Source of the DNA: Roseobacter weihaiensis
Lineage (GTDB): Bacteria > Pseudomonadota > Alphaproteobacteria > Rhodobacterales > Rhodobacteraceae
Reading direction: 5' to 3'
Assembly (NCBI RefSeq): GCF_020622345.1
Contig: NZ_JACNMO010000004.1
Location: forward strand, 248,001-312,000
Length of the DNA stretch: 64,000 nt
The notes under the pieces were generated by a model. The model did not search any database, was not told the origin of the DNA, and saw only the letters and a list, made by a program, of their open reading frames with translations. Made by a program: the position numbers and the translations under genes. Positions 9,659 through 18,198 of the stretch are shown one piece after another (the stretch's first letter is position 1; the number at the start of each line of letters is the position of its first letter).

Positions 9659-10690
9659 TTATTCCTCCATCACGCCCTTGCGGCCCATCAGGCCCCGCGG
9701 ACGTGTCAGCAAGATGATGATGGCGACCAGATAGATGATGATCTGGTTGATGCCCGGCAGGGTCTCCAGCACGATGGCCATGGAGGCGAAACTCTCCAGA
9801 ATGCCCAGAAGGAAGCCTGCGAGCACCGCGCCCGAGAGCGACCCCATGCCGCCCACGACCACCACCACGAAGCTGAGCACGAGGAAGTCCATGCCCATGT
9901 GGTAATTCGGCGAGTTGATCGGTGTGTACATGACGCCTGCCAGCCCCGCGACGGCGGCGGCGATGCCGAACATGATGGTAAAGCGCTTGTCGATATTGAT
10001 GCCCAACAGGCCCACGGTCTCGCGATCCGCCATGCCCGCGCGCACGACCATGCCGAAGGTGGTGAATTGCAGGAAGGCAAAGACCGCGCCGATGATGACA
10101 GCGGCAAAGGCAAAGTAGACCAGACGCCAGTAGGGGTAGATGATGGTGTTGGGATCAAAGCCCAGCATCGCGCCAAAGTCGAACGACCCGCGGAAAGCAT
10201 CGGGTGCCGGGGTGGGGATCGGGTTGGCGCCGTAGAAATACTTGATGATCTCCTGCAGCACGATCGCAAGGCCAAAGGTCACAAGGATCTGATCCGCATG
10301 GGGGCGCTTGTAGAAATGCTTGATAAGGCCGCGTTCCATGGCAAAGCCGATGCCGACCATGACCGGGATCGCAAACAGGATCGAGAGTGGCACGGCCCAG
10401 TCGATGATCGCATCCCCGGTGGTTTGTCCGAAGATGTCGTAGATGTAAGGCACCTCGACTTTCAGGGGGTTGCCCAGGAAGTCTTTTTGCGTCTCGTCGA
10501 TGACCGTGTGGCTGAGCGTCAGAATACGGCTCAGCGTGACGGCACAGAAGGCGCCAATCATGAACAGCGCACCATGGGCAAAGTTCACAACCCCGAGGGT
10601 GCCGAAAATCAATGTCAGGCCGAGGGCAATCAGCGCATAGGCCGAGCCCTTGTCGAGGCCGTTTAAAATTTGCAGGAGTATTGCGTCCAT
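9659..10690 (-). CDS. livH: Branched-chain-type ABC transporter permease (LivH)
   Basis: A 343-residue LivH-type permease: the N-terminal [20 protein letters not shown] and [16 protein letters not shown] motifs are diagnostic, and [20 protein letters not shown] near residue 276 is the ATPase-contact loop. A 30-40 residue insertion between the first membrane segments (about 60-85, [20 protein letters not shown]) makes it longer than E. coli LivH. This variant is common among uncharacterised alphaproteobacterial systems with non-amino-acid ligands, but the substrate is unknown here. Confidence 0.9.
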   Translation of the reverse strand: MDAILLQILNGLDKGSAYALIALGLTLIFGTLGVVNFAHGALFMIGAFCAVTLSRILTLSHTVIDETQKDFLGNPLKVEVPYIYDIFGQTTGDAIIDWAVPLSILFAIPVMVGIGFAMERGLIKHFYKRPHADQILVTFGLAIVLQEIIKYFYGANPIPTPAPDAFRGSFDFGAMLGFDPNTIIYPYWRLVYFAFAAVIIGAVFAFLQFTTFGMVVRAGMADRETVGLLGINIDKRFTIMFGIAAAVAGLAGVMYTPINSPNYHMGMDFLVLSFVVVVVGGMGSLSGAVLAGFLLGILESFASMAIVLETLPGINQIIIYLVAIIILLTRPRGLMGRKGVMEE

Positions 10691-10777
10691 GGTCCCACCT
10701 TCATGAAGCGTTCTTGCCCGAGTAACGGGAGGGCCGGACGGCGAGGACCGCCGCCCGGTTTATCTGGAAATCTGGCC

Positions 10778-12130
10778 TCAGGCGCCGGGGTTACAGGTGC
10801 CCATGTTGCCGCCCGCGAACTGCGGGTGATCGGGGGCGTATGTCACCTGCTCGACCGGTGTGACCTCGACGATTTCGAGAAGGTCGAACTCGGATGTCGG
10901 GTTCTCTTTCCCTTTCACGACCAGCACGTCCTTGAAGCATTGATGGTCTTCGCCACGATAGAGGGTCGGGCCGTTGCCCATGCCGTCGAACTCGAAGTCT
11001 TCGAGCGCTTCGACAACCGCACAGGGGTTGAACGAGCCTGCCCGCTCGACCGCATCCGCATAGAGCAGCGCCTGCACGTAGCAGGTGTGCGCTGCCTGGC
11101 TGGGCGGGAAGCCGTATTTGGTGCCGAAGGACTGCACAAAGGCCTTGGAGCCTTCGTCCTGCAACGACCAGTGCCAGTTGGTGGAGCCGAAGATGCCCTT
11201 GACGTTGGCGCCTGCGCCTTTCGCCATCAGGCGGGAGTAGAGCGGGACCACGATCTCGAAATTCTTGCCGTTGACCTGCTTGTCGCGCAGACCGAACTGC
11301 ACCGCGTTGGTCAGCGAGTTGACCATGTTGCCGCCGTAATGGTTCAGCACCAGAACGTCCGCACCCGACTGCAGCACCGGCGCGATATAGGAGGAGAAGT
11401 CGGTCTGCGTCAGCGGTGTCAGCACGGTGTTGACGGTTTCCCAGCCCATGGCCTCGGTGGAGGATTTCACCGCTTCTTCTGTCGTGTAGCCCCAGTTGTA
11501 GTCGGCCGTCAGGTGGTATGCCTTGCGGTCCGAGCCGTAGTTTGCTTCCAGAACCGGGGCGAGCGCCGCGCCGGACATGTAGGAGTTGAAGAAGTGCCGG
11601 AAGCCATTGGCCTTGCGGTCTTTCCCGGTGGTGTCGTTGGAATGCGTCAGGCCCGCCATGAAGATCACGCCGGCTTCCTGGCAGAGCGCCTGCACTGCCA
11701 CGGCCACGCCGGAAGAGGAGCCGCCGGTGATCATCACCGCGCCGTCTTTTTCGATCATCGACCGGGCCGAGGCCCGCGCCGCGTCGGATTTCGTCTGCGT
11801 ATCGCCGGTGACGTATTCGACCTTTTTGCCGAGAATACCGTTGCCTTGCAGGGATTTGGAGCTGAAGGTCTCCAGCATGCCGTTGTCTGCACCGGTGCCG
11901 TTGAGATGCTCAACCGCAAGCTCGTAGGCGCGCAGCTCGTCGGCGCCCTCATCCGCGTAAGGACCAGATTGCGGGACGTTAAAGCCCAGTGTGACCGTGT
12001 CGCCGGTTGGTGCATTGGTAAAGCCCGAATGGCCATCCGCCCGCAGATACGTCGGCAGCGTCAGCCCGGCTGCACCGGCAACCGCGCCCGTCTTGATAAG
12101 ACCGCGACGTGTAAAGTTCGATTTGGACAT
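10778..12130 (-). CDS. Branched-chain-type ABC transporter substrate-binding protein, Tat-exported
   Basis: A 450-residue periplasmic binding protein of the Leu/Ile/Val-binding (type I) fold. The N-terminus MSKSNFTRRGLIKTGAVAGA is a twin-arginine signal, unusual among LivK proteins. The start at 12130 has GGAGG upstream (ribosome site); the in-frame extension to 12178 would bury the signal. Mature features: V-T-L-G-F-N-V-P-Q-S-G-P-Y-A near residue 50 and MITGGSSSGVAVAVQ near 130. It is first in the liv-type operon and divergent from the ScfR-like regulator. The ligand is unknown. Confidence 0.9.
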   Translation of the reverse strand: MSKSNFTRRGLIKTGAVAGAAGLTLPTYLRADGHSGFTNAPTGDTVTLGFNVPQSGPYADEGADELRAYELAVEHLNGTGADNGMLETFSSKSLQGNGILGKKVEYVTGDTQTKSDAARASARSMIEKDGAVMITGGSSSGVAVAVQALCQEAGVIFMAGLTHSNDTTGKDRKANGFRHFFNSYMSGAALAPVLEANYGSDRKAYHLTADYNWGYTTEEAVKSSTEAMGWETVNTVLTPLTQTDFSSYIAPVLQSGADVLVLNHYGGNMVNSLTNAVQFGLRDKQVNGKNFEIVVPLYSRLMAKGAGANVKGIFGSTNWHWSLQDEGSKAFVQSFGTKYGFPPSQAAHTCYVQALLYADAVERAGSFNPCAVVEALEDFEFDGMGNGPTLYRGEDHQCFKDVLVVKGKENPTSEFDLLEIVEVTPVEQVTYAPDHPQFAGGNMGTCNPGA

Positions 12131-12368
12131 GAAAATCCTCCCAGTTGTTTGCTCAAACGCCGGGCGTGCTACTCCCAAGGCTCGGCGCCTGTCGCACTAA
12201 AGTGCAAACCCAACCGTGCCAAGCAAGAGAAAATTACGCAACAAGTGCCTTGAAATTAACAATTATTTTGTAAACAATTCGACAGAGTGCAGGGCTTTCT
12301 TGTAAATTAAATGATGTTGCGCCGCAGAAAGCCATTGAAAACGCCCAGATTTGCATAAGGGACGCATA
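12131..12368. promoter_or_regulatory. Divergent control region, liv-type operon / ScfR-like regulator
   Basis: 238 bases between divergent starts, becoming AT-rich towards the regulator side (12240-12320). It holds TTTTGTAAAC at 12266-12275 and a looser relative TTCTTGTAAATT near 12298. No clean sigma-70 boxes could be fixed. The arrangement suggests the regulator controls both itself and the transporter. Confidence 0.5.
12266..12275 (+). promoter_or_regulatory. TTTG(T/C)AAAC motif copy 1 (candidate ScfR-family operator)
   Basis: TTTTGTAAAC lies about 95 bases before the regulator start. The same ten bases occur at 28924-28933 before the second ScfR-type gene, and TTTGCAAAC occurs at 24090-24098. 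The related actinobacterial regulators RamB and PrpR bind TTTGCAAA-containing sites. Confidence 0.4.
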
Positions 12369-13658
12369 ATGCCACGCGAAGGATTGACCGGTAGCCGAAT
12401 ACGGGAACGACGGTCTGTCGCGGGTCTGCGTCAGGCAGACCTTGCGCGATCGTTAGGCATTTCCCCCTCTTACCTCAACCTGATCGAACACAACCGCCGC
12501 AGAATCGGCGGGAAGTTGCTTTTGGATATCGCGCGCGTGCTCGGGGTGGAGCCGTCGATGCTGACCGAGGGGGCGGAAGCCGCGCTGATTGCAACCCTGC
12601 GCGAGGCGGCCAAGGGCGCAAACCTGTCTCCTGCGGAAGTGGAGCGCGCAGACGAGTTGGCAGGCCGCTTTCCAGGCTGGGCAGAGGTGCTGGCCGCCGG
12701 CCATCGCCGCATTGCAACGCTGGAGCGCACGGTCGAGACCCTGAGCGACCGGCTGACCCACGATCCAAAGCTGGCAGCCTCCGTGCACGAGCTGCTTTCC
12801 ACTGCGGCTGCGATCCGCTCGACGGCCTCGATTCTGGCGGATGAAAAAGACATCGAGGCGGAATGGCGGGACAGGTTCCATGCAAATCTGAATGAGGACA
12901 GCAGACGGCTGGCGGATAGCGCCAAGGCGCTGGTCAATTACTTCGAGGCTGGCGAGGAAAGTGCTGATGTCGCCAATAGCCCGCAAGAAGAGGTCGATAG
13001 TTTCCTGTCCCACCACAGCTATGCGTTTGACGCGCTGGAGGCGGGGGAGCAATCCGTCGACGCGGTCATCGCGCAGTCAGACCTCTTGCGCAGTTCAACG
13101 GCGCGGAAACTGGCCCGCACCTTGCTGAGCCGCCTTCAATCTGATGCCGCACAAGTCCCGCTGTCGGCGCTGGCGGCCGCGTTGAAACATGTCGGGGCCG
13201 ACCCGATTGCCCTGGCGGTCGAACTGAAGGCCCCCGTGGCGGTCATTCTGCGCCGGATTGCCGCCAGCGCCGATCTTGAGACGGGGTTGGTCGTCTGCGA
13301 TCGCGCCGGCAGTATCCTGTTTCGCAAACCGGTGGGGCAAATGGTGATCCCCCGCTTCGGCGCGGCCTGTACGCTCTGGCCGCTGTTTTCCGCGCTCTCC
13401 CAGCCCGGTCAGGTGGTGAACATGCCGCTGGTTCAACTGGGGCGGGGGCGGGCCTCGTTCAACTGTTTTGCGGTGGCGGAAGTGGTGGGGGAGCCGCAAT
13501 ACAACGCCCCACCGCTGATCGAGGCGAGCATGCTGTTGATTGCCGGGGCCGCCCCCCAGACCGAGGATGTGCTGGAGGTGGGATCGACCTGCGGTGTCTG
13601 CCCCAAGCGCGGCTGCCCGGGGCGGCGTGAGCCGTCGATACTGATGGAGGGCATCTGA
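12369..13658 (+). CDS. XRE-family regulator with short-chain-acyl (ScfR/DUF2083) C-terminal domain
   Basis: A 429-residue cytoplasmic transcription regulator. Residues about 6-65 form an XRE helix-turn-helix (RIRERRSVAGLRQADLARS, then GISPSYLNLIEHNRRRIGGK). The middle is helical, and the C-terminal part resembles the ScfR/DUF2083 domain of COG3800 proteins that sense short-chain acyl-CoA, ending with a cysteine cluster CGVCPKRGC. No HExxH peptidase motif is visible. The ATG at 12369 is favoured over 12351. It is divergent from the liv-type importer and likely controls it. Confidence 0.82.
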   Translation: MPREGLTGSRIRERRSVAGLRQADLARSLGISPSYLNLIEHNRRRIGGKLLLDIARVLGVEPSMLTEGAEAALIATLREAAKGANLSPAEVERADELAGRFPGWAEVLAAGHRRIATLERTVETLSDRLTHDPKLAASVHELLSTAAAIRSTASILADEKDIEAEWRDRFHANLNEDSRRLADSAKALVNYFEAGEESADVANSPQEEVDSFLSHHSYAFDALEAGEQSVDAVIAQSDLLRSSTARKLARTLLSRLQSDAAQVPLSALAAALKHVGADPIALAVELKAPVAVILRRIAASADLETGLVVCDRAGSILFRKPVGQMVIPRFGAACTLWPLFSALSQPGQVVNMPLVQLGRGRASFNCFAVAEVVGEPQYNAPPLIEASMLLIAGAAPQTEDVLEVGSTCGVCPKRGCPGRREPSILMEGI

Positions 13659-13718
13659 CCCCTTGCAGCCTGCGGGCCGCCGGATCACAAAGGGGCTCTG
13701 AAACAGGAGGGGGACGGG

Positions 13719-14621
13719 ATGCGCATTCTTTTTACGGGCGGCAGTGGCAAGGCGGGCCGGCACGCGGTGGCCTATCTGGTGGCACAGGGGCACCGGGTGC
13801 TCAACGCAGATCTGGTGCCGCTGGAGATGGAGGGTGTGCAGAACCGCATTGTCGATCTGGCCGATGCCGGACAGGTCTACGACCTGATGCTGAGCTATGC
13901 GGGCTTTGACGAGCTGGAGCCAGGCACAGGGATACCGGGGTTCGATGCGGTTGTGCATTTTGCAGCGGTCCCGCGCATTCTGATGAAGCCTGACAATGAA
14001 TGCTACAGGATCAATACACTCAGCACCTATAATATCCTTGATGCGGCCACCAAGTTCGGGGTGCCCAAGGTGATCTTCGCCTCCTCCGAGACGACCTATG
14101 GCATCTGTTTTGCCGATGGGGAGCGCTTGCCGGAGTACCTCCCGCTGGATGAAGAGCACCCGACGATTCCGGAAGACAGCTATGCCATGTCCAAGGTGGT
14201 CAATGAGGTCACGGCGCGCAGTTTTCACGCGCGCAGCGGGATCGATATCTATGGTCTACGCATCAATAACGTCATCGAACCTCATGAATATGAGAGAAAT
14301 TTCCCAAGGTACATTGAGAATCCCGACCTGCGGCTGCGAAACTTCTTTGCCTATATCGATGCGCGGGACCTCGGCCAGATGGTGCAGTGCTGTCTGACCA
14401 CAAACGGTTTGGGGTTCGAGGTCTTCAACGTCTCGAACGACGACCATTCCGTCGGCCTGAGCACGGCGCAACTGCGGGCGCGGTTCTACCCGGATGTGCC
14501 CCTGCGGGGGGAGATGACAGAGACCGAAACCTTCTACAGCAATGCCAAGGCCAAACGGTTGTTGGGCTTTGCGCCACAGCACAGTTGGCGCGAGGTCATC
14601 AAGCTGCCGCCGTCCGACTGA
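13719..14621 (+). CDS. NAD-dependent epimerase/dehydratase family oxidoreductase
   Basis: A 300-residue extended short-chain dehydrogenase/reductase. The N-terminal Rossmann dinucleotide motif is TGGSGKAG (residues 6-13), the active-site pair is in SYAMSK (Tyr and Lys of YxxxK), with a serine/threonine in FASSETTYG upstream. It resembles NAD-epimerases that act on nucleotide sugars, but no sugar-specific residues can be assigned. GGAGGGGG precedes the ATG. It may be co-transcribed with the ScfR-like gene (60-base gap). Confidence 0.85.
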   Translation: MRILFTGGSGKAGRHAVAYLVAQGHRVLNADLVPLEMEGVQNRIVDLADAGQVYDLMLSYAGFDELEPGTGIPGFDAVVHFAAVPRILMKPDNECYRINTLSTYNILDAATKFGVPKVIFASSETTYGICFADGERLPEYLPLDEEHPTIPEDSYAMSKVVNEVTARSFHARSGIDIYGLRINNVIEPHEYERNFPRYIENPDLRLRNFFAYIDARDLGQMVQCCLTTNGLGFEVFNVSNDDHSVGLSTAQLRARFYPDVPLRGEMTETETFYSNAKAKRLLGFAPQHSWREVIKLPPSD

Positions 14622-14727
14622 CCCAGCAAGGCTTTGACACACCTTTGAAAAGCTCACATAGTTGGGCATCTGTCCTTCCGGGGCGCACCAATCGCAATGG
14701 TGGGCAGACCCTTGGGAGGAGGGACAT

Positions 14728-15111
14728 ATGGGCAAGCACGTTCTCTTGGTCGAAGATGAGCTCAACATTATCGAGGCGATGCGTTTTTTGTTGAGCCGGG
14801 AAGGCTGCACGGTCGACACACATGGCAACGGGACCGATGCTGCACAGGTGATACGGTCTTTAAAGCCGGACCTTGTGGTTCTGGATGTCATGTTGCCCGG
14901 CAAAAGCGGGTTCGATATTCTGGAAGAGTTGCGGGCGGATACGGAAACCGCCGCACTGCCGGTGCTGATGTTGACGGCACGGGGCCAGAGCCGCGACCGG
15001 GAAATGGCTGAAAAGGCAGGTGTAAGTCGCTTTATGACAAAACCTTTTTCGAATGCCGAAGTTCTGACGGCTGTGCGCGATCTGCTTTACGTGCACCAGC
15101 ACAAAGGCTGA
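14728..15111 (+). CDS. Single-domain response regulator
   Basis: A 127-residue lone receiver domain. The acidic pair is Glu9/Asp10, the phospho-acceptor Asp53 (VVLDVMLPGKSG), the switch Thr in MLTARG and Lys in FMTKPFS. There is no DNA-binding or output domain, so it must act by protein contact or as a phosphate relay. GGGAGGAGGG lies just before the ATG at 14728, which fixes the start. It sits 4 bases before a small membrane protein and close to a transporter-like histidine kinase, its probable partner. Confidence 0.92.
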   Translation: MGKHVLLVEDELNIIEAMRFLLSREGCTVDTHGNGTDAAQVIRSLKPDLVVLDVMLPGKSGFDILEELRADTETAALPVLMLTARGQSRDREMAEKAGVSRFMTKPFSNAEVLTAVRDLLYVHQHKG

Positions 15112-15115
15112 GCCG

Positions 15116-15397
15116 ATGGGCCGCACGCCGCTTCCCCTGTTTCTGGAGCGCAGCAGCTATCGCAAGCGACGCATGATGGATGCGGTCAAGTTGCTGGTCA
15201 TCTTGGGGGCCTGTCTTTGGATGGTTCCGGTGCTCTGGCCCAGCGATGGTCAGCCGGGTACGGTGCCGATCACCATGTCCCGTGCGCTGTTTTACGTCTT
15301 TGGCGTCTGGGTCCTGCTGATCGTCCTGCCTGCCTTTCTGATGCGCAAGGTTCGCAGTGATCTGCGCGCGGAAGGTGAGCCCGGGGACGACGCGTGA
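15116..15397 (+). CDS. Small two-span membrane protein of unknown function
   Basis: A 93-residue protein with two hydrophobic segments (about residues 24-41 and 57-76), a basic N-terminus (FLERSSYRKRR) and a charged tail (RKVRSDLRAEGEPGDDA). No family is recognised. It sits between the lone receiver and the SLC5-kinase, overlapping the kinase start by 4 bases (GTGA). Tight coupling suggests an accessory subunit of the kinase's transporter domain, comparable in position to the small subunits beside some SLC5 symporters. That role is inference. Confidence 0.75.
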   Translation: MGRTPLPLFLERSSYRKRRMMDAVKLLVILGACLWMVPVLWPSDGQPGTVPITMSRALFYVFGVWVLLIVLPAFLMRKVRSDLRAEGEPGDDA

Positions 15398-18087
15398 CAT
15401 CGCTCAACGTCCTACTCGCCGTTTGTCTGGCCTATGTGATCTTTCTGTTTTTGGTGGCCTTTTTTGCCGAACGGGCCGGCATTCAGGGCCGGGGCGGGTG
15501 GCTTTTGCGCTCTCCGCTGGTCTATACGCTGTCGCTGTCGATCTATTGCACGGCCTGGACGTTCTACGGGGCTGTCGGGAATGCGGCGCGCTCAGGGCTG
15601 GAGTATGTGACGATCTATCTGGGCCCCAGCCTTGTTATCATAGGCTGGTGGTGGATCTTGCGGCGGCTGGTGCGCATCGGGCGCAGTTACAAGGTGACCT
15701 CGATTGCGGACCTGATCTCCTCCCGGTTCGGCAAGTCGAACACTCTTGCGATTGTCGTAACGGTGATGGCGGTGATTACCGTGACCCCCTATATTGCTCT
15801 GCAATTGCAGTCGGTGACGCTTTCGCTGTCGATTTTCTCGGCGGCGGAGCAGGGGGCGGACGGCACCCGGATCGATACGGACTATGCCGCCTTCTGGATC
15901 GCTGTCGGCCTGGCGATCTTTACCGTGCTCTTTGGCACGCGGAACCTCAACGTCAACGAGCGGCATCACGGGGTGGTCATTGCCGTCGCCGTCGAAGCGG
16001 TCGTCAAGCTCGTGGCCTTGCTGGCGGTTGGGATTTTTGTGGTCTGGGGCATTGCCGGGGGGCTGCAGGAAACCTTGGCGCGGATCGATGCCTCTGATCT
16101 TGGCACCTGGCAGACCGATGGCAGCCGGTGGGCCACATTGACGTTTCTGTCGGCAGCGGCCTTTCTGTGCCTGCCCCGCATGTTTCAGGTGATGGTGGTC
16201 GAGAATGATGACGAGCGGCACCTGCAAATCGCCAGCTGGGCGTTTCCGCTCTATCTGATGCTGATGAGCCTTTTCGTGATCCCCATCGCGGTGATCGGGC
16301 TCGAGGTGTTGCCGGAAGGGTCGAACCCGGATCTCTTTGTCCTCAGCCTGCCGCTGAGTGAGGGGCGCGACGGGCTTGCCATGTTCAGCTTTCTGGGCGG
16401 GTTCTCCTCGGCGACCTCGATGGTCATCGTGGCAACGCTGGCGCTCTCGACGATGGTGTCGAACCATATCGTGATGCCGATCTTCCTGTATTTGCGGCAG
16501 GGTGGGGCCAGCCAGTCCGGTGACGTGCGCGAGGTGGTGATCCTGTCGCGCAGGCTGTCGATTCTCGGCATCATCGCTTTGGGATATATCTACTACGAAG
16601 CCTCCGGCGGTTTCGGTGCGCTGGCCGCCATCGGTCTGGTGTCCTTTGCGGGGGTGGCGCAGTTTCTGCCCGCCATGCTGGGCGGTATTTTCTGGCGCGG
16701 GGCCACGGGGCTCGGCGCGCTCTGTGGTCTGGCGGTGGGTTTCCTGCTTTGGGTCTATACGATGCTGTTACCCAGCTTCGGCCCCGGCGTTGTGCTGAGT
16801 GCGCAGATTTTCGAACAGGGGCTCTTTGGGCTTGGTCTGCTGCGCCCGCACGCACTTTTCGGGATCGACGGTTTGGATCCGATGGTGCATGCGGTGCTCT
16901 GGAGCCTGCTGCTGAATACCGGTGTGTTCGCGCTGGTGTCGCTTTTCAGCTTTCCCAATCCGTTGGAGCGGCTGCAGGGCGCGCAATTCGTGAATGTGTT
17001 TGATCATTCGGTCCCGACACGGGGGTGGAACGCCACCGTTGCGGAAAGCGAAGACCTGATGATCATGGCGCAGCGCATTCTGGGCGCAGGCGAGGCCCGC
17101 ACGCTGTTTTCCGATCAGGCGCGGGCGCAGGGTCTGTCGGGGCACCTGCCTGAACCGACGCCAGATTTTCTGCAACATCTGGAGCGGGTGCTGGCAGGGT
17201 CGGTGGGGGCGGCCACGGCCCATGCGATGATAAGCCAGATCGTGGGGGGCAGCTCAGTCTCGGTACATGATCTGATGGCGGTGGCGGACGAATCTGCCCA
17301 GATGCTTGAGTATTCCAACCAACTGGAAGCCAAGTCCCACGAATTGAGCCAGACCGCCGCCCAACTGCGCGCGGCCAACACCAAGCTGATGCAGATCAGC
17401 GCGCAAAAGGACGCGTTTCTCAGCCAGATCAGCCACGAGCTGCGCACCCCCATGACGTCGATCCGGGCATTCTCCGAAATCCTCCGGGATACCGAGGGCA
17501 TGGGTCCGATGGAGAAGACGAAATACGCCAATATCATCCATGTGGAGGCGATTCGGCTGACGAGATTGCTGGATGATTTGCTGGATTTGAGCGTGCTTGA
17601 GAACGGTCAGGTGACGCTGAACCAGCAAACCGGGAGTTTGGCCGACCTTCTGGACCGTGCGATCGCCACGGCGCAGGCCAGCGCGTCGCGCCCGATGAAG
17701 ATCCGCCGCCGCCGTCTCAATGAAACGATCACCCTGCAGACGGATCTTGACCGGCTGAGCCAGGTGTTTATCAACCTGATGACGAATGCTCAGAAATACT
17801 GCGCCGCCACGGCGCCGGAACTGCTGATCGACGTGACGGAGCACGACGGCAGGATCATGATTGATTTTATCGACAATGGGGATGGTATCCCTGTCGATGC
17901 CCGCGAGATGATGTTTGAGAAATTCAGCCGCATCGGGGCACAGGACAGCAATGGTGCAGGGCTGGGGTTGGCGATCTGCCGCGAAATCATGGCCCGTCTG
18001 GGGGGGGACGTCAGCTATCTGGCCGAGGTGGAGGGCACAGGTTTTCGGGTGGTTCTTCCGCATTCTGTCGCACTGGCTGCTCAATAA
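15394..18087 (+). CDS. SLC5 symporter-like sensor histidine kinase (SLC5-STAC-HK)
   Basis: An 897-residue fusion. Residues about 1-520 form a sodium/solute-symporter (SLC5/PutP-like) domain with a dozen or so membrane spans; about 545-620 fits a STAC linker; about 640-897 is a histidine kinase. The kinase motifs are QISHELRTPMTS (His681), the N box NLMTNAQKYC, G1 DNGDGIP, and G2 GAGLGLAICREIM. There is no C-terminal receiver; the separate receiver at 14728 may replace it. The architecture is that of CrbS-type sensors, which couple solute transport to signalling. The start is GTG, overlapping the upstream stop. Confidence 0.9.
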   Translation: MTSLNVLLAVCLAYVIFLFLVAFFAERAGIQGRGGWLLRSPLVYTLSLSIYCTAWTFYGAVGNAARSGLEYVTIYLGPSLVIIGWWWILRRLVRIGRSYKVTSIADLISSRFGKSNTLAIVVTVMAVITVTPYIALQLQSVTLSLSIFSAAEQGADGTRIDTDYAAFWIAVGLAIFTVLFGTRNLNVNERHHGVVIAVAVEAVVKLVALLAVGIFVVWGIAGGLQETLARIDASDLGTWQTDGSRWATLTFLSAAAFLCLPRMFQVMVVENDDERHLQIASWAFPLYLMLMSLFVIPIAVIGLEVLPEGSNPDLFVLSLPLSEGRDGLAMFSFLGGFSSATSMVIVATLALSTMVSNHIVMPIFLYLRQGGASQSGDVREVVILSRRLSILGIIALGYIYYEASGGFGALAAIGLVSFAGVAQFLPAMLGGIFWRGATGLGALCGLAVGFLLWVYTMLLPSFGPGVVLSAQIFEQGLFGLGLLRPHALFGIDGLDPMVHAVLWSLLLNTGVFALVSLFSFPNPLERLQGAQFVNVFDHSVPTRGWNATVAESEDLMIMAQRILGAGEARTLFSDQARAQGLSGHLPEPTPDFLQHLERVLAGSVGAATAHAMISQIVGGSSVSVHDLMAVADESAQMLEYSNQLEAKSHELSQTAAQLRAANTKLMQISAQKDAFLSQISHELRTPMTSIRAFSEILRDTEGMGPMEKTKYANIIHVEAIRLTRLLDDLLDLSVLENGQVTLNQQTGSLADLLDRAIATAQASASRPMKIRRRRLNETITLQTDLDRLSQVFINLMTNAQKYCAATAPELLIDVTEHDGRIMIDFIDNGDGIPVDAREMMFEKFSRIGAQDSNGAGLGLAICREIMARLGGDVSYLAEVEGTGFRVVLPHSVALAAQ

Positions 18088-18198
18088 CGCGGCTGTCTCA
18101 CCTTCATAAAGGCAATGGTAACTATTCTTGATTAGTTCCAATGGTGTGAAGAGCGCCTGGATGGCAAAGGGCCGCGCGGATCCGAATAGGGACATCGA

